From an uncultured Erysipelotrichaceae bacterium (GTDB taxonomy: Bacteria > Bacillota_I > Bacilli_A > RF39 > UBA660): DNA of 47,682 bases. The first letter of the stretch is position 1; every line of letters begins with the position of its first letter. The notes below the pieces were generated by a model, which did not search any database, was not told where the DNA came from, and was given only the letters and a program-made list of their open reading frames with translations. Below are positions 43,821 to 47,682 of this stretch, in pieces. Both the position numbers and the translations under genes were made by a program. The stretch lies in contig CACYFN010000019.1 of assembly GCA_902773675.1 (NCBI GenBank), positions 1 to 47,682 of the forward strand. The letters are read 5' to 3'.

Positions 43821-44799
43821 GATTATAAGTATTATCAACTAATAGTTTATATGGTGCATTTTTATCTAAAACCTTATTATATTTCATTATCTCTTGAATA
43901 TGATTAAAACCTTCCTTAGAAATATAAGTAGTTTTAAACCAAGAATCAATTTTACGATAATTTTTAATAGTATTAACTAAATCATTATAAGAAGTATCAG
44001 GAAAATAATCTCCTATTAATTTAGCTAACTCTTCATCACTATGACTAAAAGTATAATCAAGCCCCTTTTGAATAGATTTACTAAATCCTTCAATAACATC
44101 CCCATTTTTTTCAATATAACTCTTTTTTGCATTAAAAGCAGTATAAGGAACAACCCCACCAATTTCTCCAATAGAAGCAACAATATATCCATAACCTTGT
44201 TTAACTAATTGTGAAGCAGTAGGTTCAAATAAAGCAACATAATCACCAGTACCACCAATAAAAGCACCTGACATTGAAGCAAAAGCAATAGATGTATCAA
44301 TATTAACATCATTATCAGTAATACCAAATTCACCTAGAGTATAAGCAAGTGTCATAGCAGGCATACCACCTTTTCTACCACCAATAATATCCTTACCAAT
44401 TAGATGAGATAAATCAAAATTTTCTTCCTTTTCCCTAGATACAAGAAAGCTACCATCTCTTTTAGTTAAACCAGCAAAATTTACTAAATAGTCCTTAGCT
44501 CCTTCATTATAGATATATATAGATTGTTCACTACCACAAAAACCAATTTGAACATCACCAGATAATACAGCAGCCGCAACATTATCTGCTCCAGATGTAA
44601 GAATAATTTCAACATCCAAACCTTCTTCTTCAAAATATCCTAAAGCGTCACTAACATACATTGGTGTATAAAAAATACTATGTGTAACTTCCGCAACCTT
44701 AACTTTCTTTAAAGATTTCTCCTCATTTTTACCATTAAATATTAAAGCAATACAAATTAAAACCAAAACCGCACAACCTAAAATAATAATTTTTTTCAT
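43813..44799 (-). CDS. ABC transporter substrate-binding protein (NMT1/SsuA-like)
   Basis: A 328-aa extracytoplasmic protein with signal-anchor helix (residues 3-20, IIILGCAVLVLICIALI). Then come KVAEVTHSIFYTPMYVSDALGYFEEEGLDVEI (family core; key part FYTPMYVSDALGYF), SGADNVAAAVLSGDVQIGF and IGGRKGGMPAMTL. It resembles NMT1/THI5-like and SsuA binding proteins for sulfonates, nitrate or thiamine precursors. The cysteine in the signal is followed by Ala, with no clear lipobox. First gene of the importer operon; AAGGAGG precedes the ATG. Confidence 0.88.
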   Translation of the reverse strand: MKKIIILGCAVLVLICIALIFNGKNEEKSLKKVKVAEVTHSIFYTPMYVSDALGYFEEEGLDVEIILTSGADNVAAAVLSGDVQIGFCGSEQSIYIYNEGAKDYLVNFAGLTKRDGSFLVSREKEENFDLSHLIGKDIIGGRKGGMPAMTLAYTLGEFGITDNDVNIDTSIAFASMSGAFIGGTGDYVALFEPTASQLVKQGYGYIVASIGEIGGVVPYTAFNAKKSYIEKNGDVIEGFSKSIQKGLDYTFSHSDEELAKLIGDYFPDTSYNDLVNTIKNYRKIDSWFKTTYISKEGFNHIQEIMKYNKVLDKNAPYKLLVDNTYNHE

Positions 44800-45101
44800 A
44801 TAATCCTCCTTATCACTTTATTATATTCATAAAAAAATTAATTGCTCCTAATTTTTGTCGAATAGATTTTGACGTAATAAAAAAAATATATAATAAAATT
44901 ATAATGGGGATAAAAAGAGACTTAGTAAAACAATAATTGGCTTGGAGTTACAAAATTTAAAAACAAATATTAAGATTTAATGGGTAATACTAAGTCTCTA
45001 TAGTTATAAAGTTAAAAAAAGTAAAAAGGATAAAAAAATATTTTATTATAAGAATAAATTTGTTATAATATTATTATCATAGTAAGAAGGAGAATTGAGA
45101 T
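44800..45101. other. Non-coding region with a long inverted repeat
   Basis: No gene. A perfect 12-bp inverted repeat AGAGACTTAGTA (44916-44927) / TACTAAGTCTCT (44988-44999) encloses 60 nt. On the minus strand the last arm is followed by TTTTTAT, as in a terminator with a large loop. A TTGACG lies at 44869-44874 on the plus strand with weak TAATAA 16 bp on. No known riboswitch class was recognised. Confidence 0.6.
45061..45069 (+). promoter_or_regulatory. Extended -10 promoter of the zinc-ribbon gene
   Basis: TGTTATAAT: TG at 45061-45062, TATAAT at 45064-45069, 33 bp before the ATG. Confidence 0.6.
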
Positions 45102-45605
45102 ATGAATTGTAGTAAATGTGGATCTAACAATGATAATAATTTCAAATTTTGTGGAAATTGTGGTAATAAATTAGAAAATACCAATAAAATAGTTAATAAT
45201 GTAATAATTAATGATAATAGTAATTTAAATGTAAATAAAAAAAAGAAAATACCAATTTTATCTTGGATTGCGTTTTATTTACTAATGGGAAAAATATTAG
45301 TAACTATCATATCTAGTATTATTACTTATAATATGTATAGTAATTATGAAAATATGTTGGATTATAATAGTCTATCTTACAGCAGTTTAAGTGGTTTAGC
45401 ATTTTTAAGATTATTACCTCTTTTAACTGCATCTTTAATATTATCTATAGTAAGTAGAGTTAAAAATAAAGATACCATGTCACTAGTAATTATGATTATT
45501 GATATTATTTTAATGGCATTAATAATTGTTGCTGCAATTATAGTAATAATCATAGTTGGAAGCGCAATAATAGCTTGCGGAGATATGGTCGGACAAATGC
45601 ATTAA
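45102..45605 (+). CDS. Zinc-ribbon membrane protein, unknown
   Basis: A 167-aa protein. Residues 2-22 are a zinc ribbon (CSKCGSNNDNNFKFCGNCGNKL, cysteines 3, 6, 17 and 20), followed by a polar Asn-rich linker and three hydrophobic helices about 50-70, 95-115 and 125-155. The architecture zinc_ribbon_2 plus membrane domain is common in Firmicutes envelope proteins of unknown role. AAGGAGA precedes the ATG. The next gene begins one base after its stop. Confidence 0.8.
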   Translation: MNCSKCGSNNDNNFKFCGNCGNKLENTNKIVNNVIINDNSNLNVNKKKKIPILSWIAFYLLMGKILVTIISSIITYNMYSNYENMLDYNSLSYSSLSGLAFLRLLPLLTASLILSIVSRVKNKDTMSLVIMIIDIILMALIIVAAIIVIIIVGSAIIACGDMVGQMH

Positions 45606-45606
45606 A

Positions 45607-46278
45607 ATGATACTTTTTATAATTATTAATTTTTTAGGAATCTTATTAACTTTTTTTAGTATATTTTTATTAAATAAAAAACATAAAATTTTATCATCAG
45701 AAAATATTATACTAAGTTTTATCTTATTTTTAATATTTTTCTTTGCATTTTCAAAAATAGGTTTTATATTAATAAATCTAAAAATTGATATGAAAGTTAC
45801 AATATATTTTATAACATCTAACCATGCGTTTATAGGAGGATATATAGGTACATTAATATTTTTATCATTAGTATGTAAATTATTTAATTGCAAAAAAAAT
45901 GATCTAATGATTTTATATTTACCTAATATGTTGCTATTATACTCTATATTAAAAATAGGTTGTTACATAAATGGATGTTGTAATGGTAAAATATTTATTC
46001 CAATACAAATAGTTGAAAGCATCTTAAATTTCATTGCATATATTTATACAATATATTTAATATTAAATAATAAAAATAAAATATACATTGTATCAAATAG
46101 TATATTATTATTTGGATTATTGCGGTTAATCTTATCAATTTTCAGAATATATTATTCATCATATACATTTATAATAGTTGAAATAATATGCTTATTTATT
46201 ATAACATATAGTTTCATATATAAAAAAAAGAATAAAGTACATATTAATTATTTTCTTATTAGTAGTCGGAATCTATAG
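45607..46278 (+). CDS. Lgt-like (prolipoprotein diacylglyceryl transferase family) membrane protein
   Basis: A 223-aa protein with about seven helices. The family region KIGCYINGCCNGK, then IPIQIVESI (compare RIGCF.nGCCyG...PvQ.yEs of Lgt relatives) is near 118-142, preceded by NHAFIGGYIG in place of the HGGL motif and followed by GLLRLILSIFR. K replaces the usual arginine in the first motif, so true Lgt activity is doubtful. Its last codons after an A8 run (46222-46229) read into the next gene in another frame; the natural end may be shorter. Probably translated with the zinc-ribbon gene. Confidence 0.62.
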   Translation: MILFIIINFLGILLTFFSIFLLNKKHKILSSENIILSFILFLIFFFAFSKIGFILINLKIDMKVTIYFITSNHAFIGGYIGTLIFLSLVCKLFNCKKNDLMILYLPNMLLLYSILKIGCYINGCCNGKIFIPIQIVESILNFIAYIYTIYLILNNKNKIYIVSNSILLFGLLRLILSIFRIYYSSYTFIIVEIICLFIITYSFIYKKKNKVHINYFLISSRNL

Positions 46279-47530
46279 TGTCAAAGCAACTGATTATAAT
46301 TCTGGAGATAAAGCTCAGGTACACGTAAATGATAATACTACGCGTGAATTCTATGTAGTAAAAGATAATGGAGATACAATAAATGTAATTTCTAATGGAT
46401 ATGTTCAATCTATAAATTGGAATTATGATGGGAATTGTCTTTTAAATAATTCCCTAATAAGTATTCCAGAAGAAAATGATTGGAATAATAGAATAGGAAT
46501 AGTTAACTTTCCAGACATCAGCGATATTATTATTGATCAAGATATTCTGAATTCTATTGATAGCGAAAATCAAACATTATTTAATAATAGTAATCAAATT
46601 CTTTTACAAAATAATCAAGTAGATGATATTTATTCACAAGATGATAATGATAATGTAATGATGTATGTTTATCCACCAAGTAAGATTGATAATAATACGT
46701 GTTATGTATTTGTATACATTAAAAACTCAGATGGAACAAAATATCTAAAAAGAGTTGATCAAAATGACAATACTCAATATGGAACGAAACTATTAGCTGA
46801 GTTTAATAAACAATTTGTAGAACCAATACAAAGTAACGAACCACCATCACAAGAAAATTTAGAATATTTAAATAATTTTGTAGACCAACTTAAAAATTCA
46901 AAACTAATTAAAGCCTTAGAGACAAGTGGTACTGAAGTTAATTTTTTCACTGATGAAGTATCTTTAACAATAAATTATATAAAAGATAATCATACATATA
47001 TTTATACATTATACTATGATAGTACAAATTATATATTGTCTGATGAAATAGGTAATAGTGAAAGTAATGATGATAATATTTTAAAAATTAAGTCCAACCA
47101 TAATAGATAGTATTATCACCACATATTGTGAAATAAACGGCTATGATGAAGAATATTTCTATAAATGGTTATTTGAACAAAATGACTTAATCGTTACAAA
47201 AGATGGTATTAGCATTAACCTCAATGAAATAACAACTGATAATGGTCAAAAACAATATATTTATAATAATTTTGCTATCAATATAAAAGATGGAATTAAA
47301 ACATATACACCTATGCCAAAGACGACAGAAGCCAATAATGAAAGCAATCCATCTAAAAACGATGAAAATGAATCTGCAAGTAACGAGAAAACTACCATGG
47401 AAGAAACTATAAATGTAGACAATACTTTAGTAAAATGTCAGTTGTATGTTTAATTATTAGTGGAATATTAATCTCTATTGGGTTAGATATGTATCTATAT
47501 AATTTAAAAAAAATAAAAAATAATAATTAA
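46220..47530 (+). pseudogene. Secreted surface protein with C-terminal anchor, frame-disrupted
   Basis: Three frames join into one protein. Frame 1 (open from 46205 to 47110) begins KKRIKYILIIFLLVVGIYSVKA, a signal peptide, without ATG, GTG or TTG at the expected start (an ATA lies at 46220). Frame 2 runs LSPTIIDSIITTYCEINGYDEEY... to 47453 with a Ser/Asn/Glu-rich stalk. Frame 3 gives SVVCLIISGILISIGLDMYLYN plus a KKIKNNN tail, a membrane anchor. Removing one A at 47083-47087 and adding one A at 47432-47435 restores a single frame. At the start, removing one A from 46222-46229 would fuse it to the Lgt-like protein. Family unknown. Confidence 0.75.
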
Positions 47531-47547
47531 ATATTTTATACAAAAAG

Positions 47548-47568
47548 AAGCAAAAAATTGCTTTTTTT
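47548..47568 (+). terminator. Terminator before ackA
   Basis: AAGCAA (47548-47553), AAAA loop, TTGCTT (47558-47563), T-run. Confidence 0.78.
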
Positions 47569-47592
47569 CTAGGTATTTTTAATTTTTTATTG

Positions 47593-47598
47593 TATAAT
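47593..47598 (+). promoter_or_regulatory. Putative -10 of ackA
   Basis: TATAAT preceded by TG, 20 bp before the start; no clear -35. Confidence 0.5.
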
Positions 47599-47617
47599 AT
47601 TATCTGGAAGGTGAGTT

Positions 47618-47682
47618 ATGAAAATATTATCAGTAAATTGTGGTAGTTCATCATTAAAATTTCAAATGTATGAAATGCCTAA
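47618..47682 (+). CDS. ackA: Acetate kinase, N-terminal fragment (runs off the window)
   Basis: The first 21 codons read MKILSVNCGSSSLKFQMYEM, the invariant start of acetate kinase (family MKxLxxNxGSSSxK), including the phosphate-1 loop NCGSSSLK. The enzyme interconverts acetyl phosphate + ADP and acetate + ATP, giving ATP in fermentation. GAAGGTGA precedes the ATG. The gene is cut by the window edge. Confidence 0.9.
   Translation, partial: MKILSVNCGSSSLKFQMYEMP

Noticed and set aside
44916-44999. Known riboswitch (TPP, SAM, purine, c-di-AMP, fluoride) upstream of the importer
   Set aside because: None of the conserved core sequences, such as CTGAGA for TPP, is present on either strand.

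Overview
The window is chromosomal DNA from a very AT-rich, low-GC Gram-positive bacterium, most likely an uncultured gut member of the Bacilli (RF39 or Erysipelotrichales-like; this is an inference from gene content, not a placement). TGA is used as a stop codon (for example in psd and the first P-type ATPase), so the standard bacterial code applies. Ribosome binding sites are GGAGG-like, and many promoters carry an extended -10 (TGnTATAAT) with no clear -35.

Layout. 1-6.5 kb is housekeeping: the 3' end of a 5S rRNA, the tRNA t6A genes tsaE-tsaB-(rimI-like)-tsaD, the infC-rpmI-rplT operon behind a leader and attenuator, a DUF4176/membrane pair, and ruvAB. 6.5-13.7 kb holds a Bro-N/DinD-like gene, an ABC-FtsX protein that has lost its C-terminus, and a heterodimeric ABC exporter. 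13.7-18.2 kb is read on the minus strand: three collagen-like genes, a GT2-TPR glycosyltransferase, a holin-like gene, a GH25-Cpl7-LysM lysozyme, a small unknown gene and a YafQ/RelB-type toxin-antitoxin pair. 18.4-26.8 kb carries an aldo/keto reductase, a Ca2+-type P-ATPase, a membrane-anchored metallophosphoesterase and an MgtA-like Mg2+ P-ATPase. 26.8-30.7 kb is mobile or accessory: an IS3-family element with a broken transposase and an extra small gene, a tyrosine recombinase, and a Fic protein behind GTGCAAA repeats.

30.7-36.3 kb has a cation diffusion facilitator, remnants of a MerR/GyrI-type regulator, and a cluster of lipoproteins and anchored surface proteins with a membrane-anchored XRE regulator. 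36.4-42.2 kb has GrpB, a YoaP-type GNAT, an SDR enzyme, a possible ADP-ribosyltransferase-fold protein, and a phospholipid operon (pssA, psd, an LPG-synthase-like membrane protein, a Pr6Pr-like protein). 42.3-44.8 kb is a minus-strand SsuABC/TauABC-like importer whose ATPase is broken. 45.1-47.5 kb has a zinc-ribbon membrane protein, an Lgt-like protein and a frame-disrupted surface protein; the window ends inside ackA.

Two themes stand out. One is the collagen-like / glycosyltransferase / holin / lysozyme group, which could be a lysis-assisted surface-glycoprotein module or a phage remnant. The other is repeated gene damage: five loci (ABC-FtsX, IS transposase, GyrI, SsuB-like ATPase, terminal surface protein) carry internal deletions or homopolymer frameshifts. 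That points either to a decaying genome region or to assembly error, and the two should be separated before these genes are called non-functional.
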